A stretch of DNA of 15,085 nt from assembly GCA_047614505.1 (NCBI GenBank), contig JBLHGQ010000069.1, positions 1 to 15,085 of the forward strand, given 5' to 3'. The stretch is from JABDJL01 sp047614505 (lineage in GTDB: Bacteria > Pseudomonadota > Gammaproteobacteria > Xanthomonadales > SZUA-36). Of this stretch, positions 1 through 7,629 are shown in pieces (the stretch's first letter is position 1; each line of letters begins with the position of its first letter). The notes beneath the pieces are model-generated. The model worked only from the letters and a program-made list of their open reading frames with translations, ran no database searches and was not told the DNA's origin. A program made the translations under genes and the position numbers.

Positions 1-285
1 GCCCCGGTGGAAGCATTATTGGCGATACCGGACATAAACCTCGATGATGCGGTTAGTTTTGTTCAGGAAAGGCAACTAATGGAACCTGGGGAGACACAAA
101 GTGTCGTATTGGCAGACGGTCAGGTCGTCATGGCACAGGGCAGAGGCCTGACGTATAGTATTCAATCAAAAGCGACCATGCCCAATGGGGTCTGGGAGCA
201 ACTCGATACGACCATTCGCCTCGGAGGCAGCCGTGATGGCATGCCATTTCGGATAATGCGATGGCGCGAAGGGTTTTACCACTGA
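1..285 (+). CDS. gspK: Type II secretion minor pseudopilin GspK, C-terminal fragment
   Basis: The reading frame is open to the left edge, so only the last 94 codons are seen. The fragment begins with an alanine-proline pair leading into a helix-hairpin-helix-like stretch (LLAIPDINLDDAV) and ends in a beta-rich segment that closes on RWREGFYH. In GspK proteins the C-terminal part follows this pattern: a helical repeat, then a short strand-rich tail. GspK sits at the tip of the periplasmic pseudopilus with GspI and GspJ. The fragment alone is short and not strongly diagnostic. The call leans on its place directly before GspL, GspM, a GspC/N protein and GspD, which is the gene order of Xanthomonas-type T2SS operons. 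A GTG at 7 is an internal valine codon, not a start. Confidence 0.72.
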   Translation, partial: APVEALLAIPDINLDDAVSFVQERQLMEPGETQSVVLADGQVVMAQGRGLTYSIQSKATMPNGVWEQLDTTIRLGGSRDGMPFRIMRWREGFYH

Positions 286-1412
286 AGACATCCATGGCAA
301 CAGCAATCGAAAATCATATTGAGAATATCAGGACGCGCTTTCGTGGCAGCCAGATCGGTCATTTTTTCCGTTGGTGGTTGAAAGAGTTGCGTGATTTGTT
401 ACCAAGTACGCTGAAGGCGAGAATGCAGCATGCAAGTCGCCGGATTCTGGTGAGGCTTAGTAACGACGAACTCGACGTATTCGTTCATGAAGCAGACTTG
501 ATGCAGCACATAGAAGTGTTGTCGCTTGGTACGGACCCGATGTTACAAAGACAGCAGCTTCACGACCTGTTAAGCGAAAGAGACCTGGCTGAAGTGTCCC
601 GTGACCTGTTGCTACCAGATTCCCGAGTCCTGCGAAAAGAGGTGATCTTGCCAATAGCTGCTGAGGCAAACCTTCGTCAGGCCTTGAGCTTTGAAATGGA
701 CAGACAAACGCCTTTTCAGGCCAATGAAGTGTTTTTTGATTACCGGATATTGCATCGGGAGCGTGATGCTGCCCAGCTACGTATCGATCTTGTTGTTACT
801 CAAAAATCTGCAGTTGTTAGTGAAATTGAGCGGCTTGGGCCACTTGGGCTTGCACCATCGGGAGTCGACGTGGAATTTGATGGTTTGCCAGCAGGGTTAA
901 ATCTGTTGCCTCATGACCTTCGTCACCGGATTGTTAACCGCCGGTCGCGGCTTAACATGATGACTGCTGCAGCGTCAGCGATTCTATTAATCTTTGTGAT
1001 GGGCCAATCGATCTGGTTGAGGCAGCACCAGATTACAGAAGTAGAAGACGCAATTGATGAGGTGCGCGAAGAGGCGATGTTGGTTCAGGAGCTTCGCGAT
1101 CGAATTGCAGATGCTTCAGAGGCGGCCGGGTTTATGCAGGAGCAGCGATCTGCTGCATTACCAACTGTAAAAGTTCTGACTGAAGTTACCCGGATATTGC
1201 CCGACGATACTTTTCTTGATCGGCTGATTATCAGCGTGGACTCTGTTCAGATGCAGGGCAAATCGCAGAATGCCCAGCAATTAATTGAGATGGTAAACAC
1301 TTCACCAAACTTCAGTGACGCGGCATTTCGTGGTCCCACCCGGCTTGATACCCGCACTCAGAAAGAAGTTTTTGATATTAACGCCAAGCTGGTTATTGGA
1401 GATGGCAGCTAA
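261..1412 (+). CDS. gspL: Type II secretion inner-membrane platform protein GspL
   Basis: GspL bridges the cytoplasmic ATPase GspE and the periplasmic pseudopilus machinery. The 383-residue product has a cytoplasmic part carrying the motif FEMDRQTPF (residues 144-152), typical of GspL and PilM/PilN-like proteins. One membrane helix follows at about 233-253. After it come a predicted coiled coil (about 255-290) and a periplasmic ferredoxin-like domain, as expected of the PilN-like C-terminal region. The overall length of about 380 residues suits the family. The chosen ATG overlaps the end of gspK by 25 nt and has GGA seven bases upstream. An in-frame ATG at 294, eight bases after the gspK stop, is an equally possible start giving 372 residues. 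The stop overlaps the next start as TAATG, which suggests coupled translation with gspM. Confidence 0.88.
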   Translation: MARRVLPLKTSMATAIENHIENIRTRFRGSQIGHFFRWWLKELRDLLPSTLKARMQHASRRILVRLSNDELDVFVHEADLMQHIEVLSLGTDPMLQRQQLHDLLSERDLAEVSRDLLLPDSRVLRKEVILPIAAEANLRQALSFEMDRQTPFQANEVFFDYRILHRERDAAQLRIDLVVTQKSAVVSEIERLGPLGLAPSGVDVEFDGLPAGLNLLPHDLRHRIVNRRSRLNMMTAAASAILLIFVMGQSIWLRQHQITEVEDAIDEVREEAMLVQELRDRIADASEAAGFMQEQRSAALPTVKVLTEVTRILPDDTFLDRLIISVDSVQMQGKSQNAQQLIEMVNTSPNFSDAAFRGPTRLDTRTQKEVFDINAKLVIGDGS

Positions 1413-1999
1413 TGCAGTTGCTCCCAGATCAGAGAAATTCAAAAATGACTGCCATATTGCTATTGGTCATTGCTGTGATCATGGTTTATTTGCTTATGTT
1501 TCATTGGTTTTTCATTCGACATGGAGAATATTCTTCTGAATTAGGTGACTTAAGAGAACAATTGGCGCGGTTCGAATCGGTGGCAGCCAAGCGGGAAAGC
1601 ACAGAGGATCGCTTACAGTCGATTCGAAGTTCTAGAAAAGATGCAAGCCTTTTCCTGAACGAACAGGATTTCAATGAAGCTGCAGCTGCCATGTCAGATC
1701 GTCTGGGTGAAATGGTCCGAACCCAGGCAGAACAGGATTGCCAGATTGTGAGCAGGCAACCGGTGAGGTCAAGGGTGCAGGAACGTTATGCGAAAGTGAC
1801 GGTCAATGTACGGATGCGTTGTCAGCCGGCTGATCTATTACAAATTATGTATAGGCTGGAAACGGAGGTTCCGATGGTAATCGTTGACGAACTGAATATC
1901 ATCCGGCCACGGGCTCGAAGAAGAACAGGCGGGACAGTTGTAGAAATTGCAGAATCATTGGATATTCGATTCAATATGTCTGGATACCTGAATCAATGA
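1412..1999 (+). CDS. gspM: Type II secretion platform protein GspM
   Basis: GspM partners with GspL in the inner-membrane platform. The 195-residue product begins with a short cytoplasmic tail and a single membrane helix (about 12-34). A likely coiled coil follows (about 40-75), then a periplasmic domain of mixed alpha/beta pattern (about 95-195) that fits the ferredoxin-like fold of GspM. Sequence identity to textbook GspM is not obvious by eye, so the assignment rests on topology, length and position between gspL and the GspC/N gene. Two periplasmic cysteines, C110 and C137, could form a disulfide; this is inference. The ATG overlaps the gspL TAA by one base, and the gene ends in an ATGA overlap with the next gene. 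Confidence 0.82.
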   Translation: MQLLPDQRNSKMTAILLLVIAVIMVYLLMFHWFFIRHGEYSSELGDLREQLARFESVAAKRESTEDRLQSIRSSRKDASLFLNEQDFNEAAAAMSDRLGEMVRTQAEQDCQIVSRQPVRSRVQERYAKVTVNVRMRCQPADLLQIMYRLETEVPMVIVDELNIIRPRARRRTGGTVVEIAESLDIRFNMSGYLNQ

Positions 2000-2871
2000 G
2001 CTGGCTGGAAAACAACCCACTGGGTGTGGCTCTGATTTCATTTTGCGGTCTTACATTGCTTATCGCGGGCGTTCTTGTTTATGTCTGGAGCAAACCTGCA
2101 TCTTCAGGTGTTTTGGCCGCTGATATGACTACACCGCAAAGCGGGCAAGCTGATCAGATGATCAGCGATCTGGGCCCGATTGCCAGCTATCGGGAAGTGA
2201 CCGAGCGCCCTGTTTTTGACGAATCAAGGCGCCCCTCGTTGAAAGTTGATGTGGAGGGTGATGGTCTTGGTGATCTTGCAGAAATCGCTGGTGCACCTGA
2301 AGTCAGATTGACCGGAGTCATCATCACCCCGAAGGAGAAGCTGGCAATGCTCAGACCGATTTCTGGCGGGGAGTCTCTGGTAGCCCGTGAGGGTGAATCA
2401 CTTGAGGGTGAATTTGTCGGCTGGGAAGTGTCTGAAATAAAACCGAGAAGTGTCGTGTTGGAGTCCAGGGACGGCGACAATCTCGAGCTGGATTTGCTGG
2501 TCAATACACGAAAAATTGAAGAGCCGCTAAAACTTGAGCCGGTGGTTGCAGCCAATAACGCCGGTTCGCAAGGAAAGCCAGAACAGGGTGGTAAAGCTCA
2601 AAACTCAGAGGCCGCCGCTTCCGGTGACCAGGCCACCGACTCTCAACCATTGTCGAGAGCAGAAGAGATCAGGGAACGCATAGCGGAACGTCGCGAGCAA
2701 TTGCGCAGGCAGGCCGAAGAAGGGGACGGGGATCTAGGCAGTTCCAACAGGACGCGTAATTCGAGTGGTTCCGGCCAGTCTGCATATCAAAGCGCGATTC
2801 AGGACATGATTAATCGTAATAGTCAAAAAGACAAAGAAGATAAGGATAATGGAGATGGTGGTGATGGTTAA
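1996..2871 (+). CDS. gspN: T2SS connector, GspC/GspN (XpsN-like) protein
   Basis: GspC-type proteins link the inner-membrane platform to the secretin through a periplasmic homology-region (HR) domain. The 291-residue product has a short cytoplasmic N-terminus and a membrane helix at about 10-31. After a linker comes the motif ERPVFDESRRP (70-80), then an HR-like beta domain (about 100-170) containing LTGVIITPKEKLAML and a repeated EGESLEGE turn. This matches the GspC HR domain and the XpsN protein found at the same position in Xanthomonas. No PDZ domain is visible. The C-terminal 110 residues are instead low-complexity, with a charged helical segment (about 220-242) and a very acidic, lysine-dotted end. 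The gene overlaps gspM by four bases and is followed by 39 bases before gspD. The symbol could equally be gspC. Confidence 0.8.
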   Translation: MSWLENNPLGVALISFCGLTLLIAGVLVYVWSKPASSGVLAADMTTPQSGQADQMISDLGPIASYREVTERPVFDESRRPSLKVDVEGDGLGDLAEIAGAPEVRLTGVIITPKEKLAMLRPISGGESLVAREGESLEGEFVGWEVSEIKPRSVVLESRDGDNLELDLLVNTRKIEEPLKLEPVVAANNAGSQGKPEQGGKAQNSEAAASGDQATDSQPLSRAEEIRERIAERREQLRRQAEEGDGDLGSSNRTRNSSGSGQSAYQSAIQDMINRNSQKDKEDKDNGDGGDG

Positions 2872-2910
2872 TTCCGGTTCTAAAATATCCGGCGCACAGA
2901 GGCAGGCTTC

Positions 2911-5055
2911 ATGAAGCAATTCATTGCTATGTTTTGCCTTTTATTGATTCTGAACAGTTGCGGCACTGTCAGTCCCACGTATAGTCCATCTGACCGCCTG
3001 AACCGCACCGGTGCAGATCCCGAAAGCGACTCGGACGGTATTTTTGACCGTGAAGATGAGGCCTTGAGTGGTGGTGTCGTGGATATTGAAAGATATCCGG
3101 GTAGTGGTAAATTTATCAATGAAGATGCCGCAAACCTGCCGGCAAAAGCGGTTTCTGAAGATGGCGAAATCGTTCTCAATTTTGAAGCGGAATCTGTTCA
3201 GTCTGTGGTGCACACCATACTTGGTGAAATATTACAGGAAACATTTGTTATTGGACCCGGCGTTGGGGGAGAGGTCACATTTTCGACTTCCCGTCCGGTT
3301 ACACGCGAACAACTGATGCCGATTCTTGAATTGCTACTGAGGTGGAATGGCGCAACACTCGTTTACTCTGAGGGGCGTTACCACATATTGCCGGTTTCCA
3401 ACGCGATTCGCGGGCACCTGGTTCCACAACTAGGGAGCTCATCTGACGTATATGGATATGAAGTCAGGGTCGTTCCACTTAAATTTATCTCGGCTTCAGA
3501 AATGGCCAAGATTCTCGAGCCCTATGTTCGTGAAAACGCGATCATCAGTGTAGATATTATGCGCAGCATGATTTTCCTCGCAGGAACTGGCGAAGAACTG
3601 AGTAATTATTTGCAGACAGTTGAAATTTTTGATGTCGATTGGCTATCTGGCATGTCGGTTGGTGTGTTCCCTCTCAAGACTGTGGATGTTGCCTCCATTA
3701 CCACCGAGTTGACTGACATCTTTGGTATTGGTGCTGAGTCACCATTGGCTGGGTTATTCCGGTTTATTCCTCTTGAACGCCTTGGTTCCATACTGGTTAT
3801 CACTCCACAAGAGGAATACCTGGAGAAAGCGAAAGAATGGATCCAAAGACTGGATCGCGGTGCGGCCGGTGCTGGAACCCAGCTTTATGTTTACCGCGTT
3901 AAAAATCTTGAAGCGACAGTGCTGGCTAACTATTTGTCGCAATTATTTGGTGGGGCAGGTAGTGATACTTCATCGCAAAACTCGAATTCGAGAGGCAATC
4001 TGGCGCCGGGGCTGCAGCCGGCCCAGACCGGATCGGTCAGCGACTTTAATCAAAACAGGCAGGGTGCTAACCAACAACGAGCCGGTTCGGGTAGTAGTGT
4101 AGTGACCACCGAACAAGGTGAAATCCGCATTACTTCGGTGCTGGAAACGAACTCATTGTTGATTCAGGCAACGCAGGCTCAATACGACAGTATCCAGGCT
4201 GCCATGTTACGAATCGACGAAGAGCCATTGCAGGTGCTGATTGAGGCACAAATAATTGATGTGGTTCTAAACGATACATTGCAATTTGGCGTGAATTGGT
4301 ATTTGAGCAACGAAGCCGCAAATATTCCTGACGTTGGCGTTAATTTATTTGGTGATATACAGCGCACAACTCAGACACTCGGCGGCGCCTTCCTTTCGAA
4401 CATCTCCCGGGTCGGTGGCGGTGGTCAGAGCTTCGTCAGGGCGACCATTGCAGCGCTGGATCAGGTGTCTGACGTAAGAACACTCGCAGCTCCGTCATTG
4501 TTGGTGAGAAATAATGCGCAGGCAACCATTACGGTCGGAACTCAGATTCCGGTTCAGTCTTCCAGCATTTCAACCGGAACGAACAATGTGGTTAGCAGTG
4601 CGCAATATGTGTCCACCGGGGTAACGCTTACCGTAACACCACGAATCAATCCGGGTGGATTGGTCTACCTGGACATTACTCAGGATGTTAGTTTCGCGGG
4701 TGAGCGGGATGAAGACATCTCGACCTCTGGCAACCCGCCAATCAATACCAAGTCGGTAACGAGCCAGGTAGCCGTGCAGTCCGGCCAAACTGTTTTCCTT
4801 GGGGGCTTAATCCAGGAGTCATCAAGCGTTTCACAAAGCGGTGTTCCCTTTTTGAGTAGGGTGCCGGGTTTGGGGCGACTATTCGGCAGCAAAAACCAGA
4901 CCAATGATAGAACTGAAACGCTGGTGATGATTACTCCAACAGTAATTCAAAGCTCCACAGACCTTGAGCAGATCAGTAATGACCTTAGAAAGGAATTTAA
5001 AAATATTCCGCCAATCAAGTTCCATATTTTGCAAAAAGCAAAAGGACAACAATAA
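2911..5055 (+). CDS. gspD: Type II secretion secretin GspD, predicted lipoprotein
   Basis: This is the outer-membrane channel of the T2SS, a multimeric secretin. The 714-residue precursor starts with a signal peptide ending in LNSC, so cysteine 17 is a probable lipidation site. An acidic linker follows, then N0 (about 85-165), N1 (about 180-245), N2 (about 248-316) and N3 (about 324-436) domains. N3 is interrupted by a Gly/Ser/Asn/Gln-rich insert (about 347-402). The secretin core (about 438-680) has the hallmarks TLAAPSLLVRNN (524-535), a VGTQIPVQ turn, and the VPFLSRVPGLGRLF motif (645-658) before the final strand LVMITPTVI. The chosen ATG has GAGG about ten bases upstream. The stop overlaps the next start (TAATG). 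The family call is firm. The lipoprotein status is inferred from the lipobox. Confidence 0.96.
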   Translation: MKQFIAMFCLLLILNSCGTVSPTYSPSDRLNRTGADPESDSDGIFDREDEALSGGVVDIERYPGSGKFINEDAANLPAKAVSEDGEIVLNFEAESVQSVVHTILGEILQETFVIGPGVGGEVTFSTSRPVTREQLMPILELLLRWNGATLVYSEGRYHILPVSNAIRGHLVPQLGSSSDVYGYEVRVVPLKFISASEMAKILEPYVRENAIISVDIMRSMIFLAGTGEELSNYLQTVEIFDVDWLSGMSVGVFPLKTVDVASITTELTDIFGIGAESPLAGLFRFIPLERLGSILVITPQEEYLEKAKEWIQRLDRGAAGAGTQLYVYRVKNLEATVLANYLSQLFGGAGSDTSSQNSNSRGNLAPGLQPAQTGSVSDFNQNRQGANQQRAGSGSSVVTTEQGEIRITSVLETNSLLIQATQAQYDSIQAAMLRIDEEPLQVLIEAQIIDVVLNDTLQFGVNWYLSNEAANIPDVGVNLFGDIQRTTQTLGGAFLSNISRVGGGGQSFVRATIAALDQVSDVRTLAAPSLLVRNNAQATITVGTQIPVQSSSISTGTNNVVSSAQYVSTGVTLTVTPRINPGGLVYLDITQDVSFAGERDEDISTSGNPPINTKSVTSQVAVQSGQTVFLGGLIQESSSVSQSGVPFLSRVPGLGRLFGSKNQTNDRTETLVMITPTVIQSSTDLEQISNDLRKEFKNIPPIKFHILQKAKGQQ

Positions 5056-5477
5056 TGACGTTCTTTCCTAATTTATCAACCCTGCTACGGGTTTCCTGTT
5101 TACTTGCCGCAGTTTTGCTTGTCGCTTGTACCTCTACACCTGTTAAAAACAATGGTCTGGAATTTCGCGCTCAATCGCGTTGGGATGCAATGCTGGCCAA
5201 CGATTTTGCTAAGGCCTACAGCTACTCCTCGCCAGGGTACCGTTCTTCAGTTTCTGAGCGGGACTTCGAAATTGAATTTCGATTGAGAAAGGTATTTTAT
5301 ACATCATCTCAATACCTTGACCATGTATGTGAGGGCGATGCCTGTACTGTACGAATGACTGTGGGTTATACGGTTGTTGGGGCGTTAAGGGGCGTGGCGG
5401 AATGGAAAAGTAAGACACCTGTAGAGGAAAAATGGGTTCACATCGACGGTCAGTGGTGGTTTTATCCGCAGAACTGA
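5055..5477 (+). CDS. Small outer-membrane-type lipoprotein coupled to gspD, NTF2-like pattern
   Basis: The 140-residue precursor has a hydrophobic signal peptide ending in LVAC, so cysteine 25 is a likely lipidation site. Residue +2 is threonine, not aspartate, which favours sorting to the outer membrane. The mature part begins with a helical stretch (RWDAMLANDFAKAYSYSSPGYR) and ends in strands with EKWVHIDGQWWFYPQ. That order, and the closing W-x-x-x-x-G-x-W-W, resembles NTF2-like lipoproteins; this is a pattern resemblance only. Two cysteines, C92 and C97, lie close together and could pair. The ATG overlaps the gspD TAA by one base, and AAAGGA lies upstream, so it is probably co-translated with the secretin. 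It may assist the T2SS, for example as a secretin chaperone, but this is not established. No known T2SS subunit is recognised. Confidence 0.8.
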   Translation: MTFFPNLSTLLRVSCLLAAVLLVACTSTPVKNNGLEFRAQSRWDAMLANDFAKAYSYSSPGYRSSVSERDFEIEFRLRKVFYTSSQYLDHVCEGDACTVRMTVGYTVVGALRGVAEWKSKTPVEEKWVHIDGQWWFYPQN

Positions 5478-5731
5478 TCTTAAGCTTTGATTTTACTTTG
5501 AAATCTTGATCTACAGTCGATAAGCCGCAATGTGTGCAACGGTGATCCATATCAATGATTTAATTAGGTTGTAAATGTTGCTTTGACGGGCAGCTTAACG
5601 TAACATTACGCCACGAATGACCGGAAAACTATGCTGTATACCCGTTGCATATGGGTTTACTCGCGCAAAACCGGCTTCGAATAAAGCCCTGTAAGCACAT
5701 TTGGAGTGCTATAACAATTAGGAGTGTTGTG
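5478..5731 (+). other. 254-bp leader between the T2SS operon and the secreted-protein gene
   Basis: This non-coding stretch probably carries the promoter of the downstream gene. It contains a perfect inverted repeat, CGTAA-CA-TTACG, at 5599-5610, just after a TTGACG (5583-5588) that could serve as a -35 box, although no good -10 hexamer stands at the usual distance. I see no convincing rho-independent terminator for the T2SS operon. An in-frame ATG at 5645 has no ribosome site and would put charged residues before the signal peptide. Confidence 0.4.
5720..5724 (+). promoter_or_regulatory. Ribosome binding site that fixes the start at 5732
   Basis: AGGAG stands seven bases before the ATG at 5732. 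This selects that codon over the in-frame ATG at 5645 and places a clean signal peptide at the N-terminus. Confidence 0.75.
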
Positions 5732-7456
5732 ATGAACAGAAAGAATTTAACAGCTGCAGTGCTGGCCGGTCTGGCAGGTGCTGCCGGTATCGTCGGTACC
5801 GCAAGCGCCTCGCATGATAATGACGTTTTCCTTAATCCGGATGGTCTCGGCCAAGTGCTGATCTATCCTTACTATACAGTTAATGCTGGTAACGCTACGT
5901 TGATGTCAGTGGTTAACACCACAGGTAGTGCGAAAGCGGTCAAGGTTCGTTTTAAAGAGGGTGAGAACTCTCGCGAAGTACTTGATTTTAACCTTTACCT
6001 TTCCGAATACGATGTATGGTCAGGGGCTGTCATTAATGACGGCGGCACACCTACCCTGATTATTGGTGATAATTCTTGTACGGTTCCTTATCTGTATGCG
6101 AATGACAGCGATGATGATGGGTTTGGTGAGCAGGTTTTCCTTGATTTCGATTACACCGGTGAAAACGCCGATGGCGGATCGGGCGGAATTGAACGCGCCA
6201 TGGAAGGTCACATGGAAATCATCGAAATGGGTGCAATGTGGGATGATCCATTCTACATCGACTCGAAAACACGTCCATACGGTTCAGAAACCGCAGCGAC
6301 CCATGTAGAAGACGAGAATGGTGATCAGGTACCTTTGGATTGCCAGATGTTGAATGACCAGTGGAGTACTCTTGCTGGTGTTGACGGTTTGTGGCTTGAT
6401 GATAATTCAGCGGATATGGATGAATTATCTGGTGGTTTATTTGGTAGTGCTTCTGTCGTCAACGTTGGTCAGGGTACATTGTTCTCATACAATGCACGGG
6501 CAATCGGTGATTTTGATAATGAAGGTGACTTGCATGTTGAGCCAGGTACATCAGAGCCAAACCTGAATTCAGGTGATAACTGGAGTGCCCACGTTAATGA
6601 TGGCAACGGCGATACCGATACCTTCTCTTACGGTCGTGGTGTTGACGCAGTTTCAGCTATCTTCATGCATGACGCGATCATGAATGAATATTCTCTTGGT
6701 GGTATTGCTGCTGCTCAATCCGAATGGGTCATTACTTTCCCAACTAAGGGTTGGTATGTGGATTCTGCTTGGTATGAAGTTGAAAATACCTTCTTTATTA
6801 ACACTAATAATCCTTCAGATCCGGGCTGCGCCTATGCTGATGACCATGATGGTGATCCGCAAACGCCGAATCTAGTCGGTCAGTGGGAAGTCAATCCAAC
6901 TGGTGATCCTTCTTTAGGTTCAGTAAATGGAATTTCAGGCGTTACCGTGCCACCAGCTTGTGATGTTAAAACTGGTGTTAAGGTTACGGAGAATTTCCCA
7001 TCTGATCCGTTCACTTCCGAGTTTGATGGTGAAGCTTGTGAAGAAGTTAGCTTCGATATCTGGGATGCTAACGAAAATGCAGCTTCAACACCTACACCTG
7101 GTGATGATTTGCCAATCGTTTCTCCTCCGCCTCCTCCGGGAACTTCCACACCGGGCGTAGCGTTTGAAATTTGCCATGAAACCAGCGTTCTTCAATTCGG
7201 CGATAGCGACATTTTTGGTTCCAGCAACACTCATACCGTCAATACGACAAATGAGAGTGGTTGGGCGAAAATCGGCTTCGATCTGTCAGATGAAGATGGT
7301 GACATTAACGTACTGTCGGCTAATGACGGTGGTGATCTAACCGGTCTTCCTGTTACAGGATTCTGGGCTGCCAAATTCACCAATGGTAATGTGGGCGGTG
7401 TATTGTCCAACTATGGTGGCTTGTTTGATCATAAAGGTTCAGTTAGCGTCGATTAA
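5732..7456 (+). CDS. Exported acidic protein of unknown function, six cysteines, Asp/Asn/Gly-rich loops
   Basis: I do not recognise a characterised family. The 574-residue precursor starts with a signal peptide (MNRKN, then an Ala/Gly/Val-rich core) that is probably cut after ASA (24-26) or the next Ser. The mature protein is clearly acidic. It holds six cysteines (116, 204, 366, 410, 436, 481), an even number that would allow three disulfides. Several Asp/Asn/Gly-rich segments (about 124-131, 259-266, 289-297, 370-375, 519-525) look like possible calcium-binding loops. A Pro/Thr/Ser linker (about 452-475) separates a large N-terminal region from a C-terminal part ending in a Gly/Asn/aromatic-rich segment. 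No membrane anchor, lipobox or sorting tag is visible. T-ending Gly and Asp codons predominate, hinting at strong expression. It has its own leader and terminator. It may be a surface protein or a T2SS substrate; both are inference. Confidence 0.85.
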   Translation: MNRKNLTAAVLAGLAGAAGIVGTASASHDNDVFLNPDGLGQVLIYPYYTVNAGNATLMSVVNTTGSAKAVKVRFKEGENSREVLDFNLYLSEYDVWSGAVINDGGTPTLIIGDNSCTVPYLYANDSDDDGFGEQVFLDFDYTGENADGGSGGIERAMEGHMEIIEMGAMWDDPFYIDSKTRPYGSETAATHVEDENGDQVPLDCQMLNDQWSTLAGVDGLWLDDNSADMDELSGGLFGSASVVNVGQGTLFSYNARAIGDFDNEGDLHVEPGTSEPNLNSGDNWSAHVNDGNGDTDTFSYGRGVDAVSAIFMHDAIMNEYSLGGIAAAQSEWVITFPTKGWYVDSAWYEVENTFFINTNNPSDPGCAYADDHDGDPQTPNLVGQWEVNPTGDPSLGSVNGISGVTVPPACDVKTGVKVTENFPSDPFTSEFDGEACEEVSFDIWDANENAASTPTPGDDLPIVSPPPPPGTSTPGVAFEICHETSVLQFGDSDIFGSSNTHTVNTTNESGWAKIGFDLSDEDGDINVLSANDGGDLTGLPVTGFWAAKFTNGNVGGVLSNYGGLFDHKGSVSVD

Positions 7457-7502
7457 TAATCTAGAGTTCTAAAATATCGGTCTATTGATAGTTCAGTAAT
7501 AA

Positions 7503-7532
7503 AGCAAGGGGCTGCATCGCAGCCCCTTTGCT
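7503..7532 (+). terminator. Probable transcription terminator after the secreted-protein gene
   Basis: AGCAAGGGGCTGC pairs with GCAGCCCCTTTGCT across a three-base ATC loop, with one bulged T. The stem is GC-rich and long, and it starts 46 bases after the stop codon. The downstream T-tract is weak on the + strand (CTTAT). Read on the - strand the hairpin would be followed by GCTTTATT, but no - strand gene is nearby. The hairpin separates the secreted-protein unit from the PPIase gene. Confidence 0.72.
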
Positions 7533-7615
7533 TATGGCACAGTTAAAATCCACTTCTAAAGTAAATCAAGTTCAACTTTTTTGTGTTTCCCGTGTCTTAG
7601 TTTTTCGTTTTTCTT

Positions 7616-7622
7616 AAAAGGG
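7616..7622 (+). promoter_or_regulatory. Ribosome binding site of the PPIase gene
   Basis: AAAAGGG stands seven bases before the ATG at 7630 and supports that start, which also begins a normal signal peptide. Confidence 0.6.
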
Positions 7623-7629
7623 CATTACT

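Noticed and set aside
2388..2413. Two copies of TGAGGGTGAAT 15 bases apart
   Set aside because: They lie in a coding region and encode the similar turns REGES and LEGEF of the HR-like domain; two short copies do not make a tandem repeat element.
2187..2555. 122-codon open frame on the - strand inside the GspC/N gene
   Set aside because: It lies wholly within a well-supported + strand gene, has no recognisable domain, and its Ser/Thr-rich composition is that of a shadow frame.
3722..4102. 126-codon open frame in another + frame inside gspD
   Set aside because: The gspD frame is uninterrupted with conserved domains on both sides, and the alternative product looks random.
5645..5731. Longer N-terminus for the exported protein, starting at the ATG at 5645
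   Set aside because: It has no ribosome site and would bury the signal peptide behind 29 basic, Cys-containing residues; the start at 5732 has AGGAG at the right distance.
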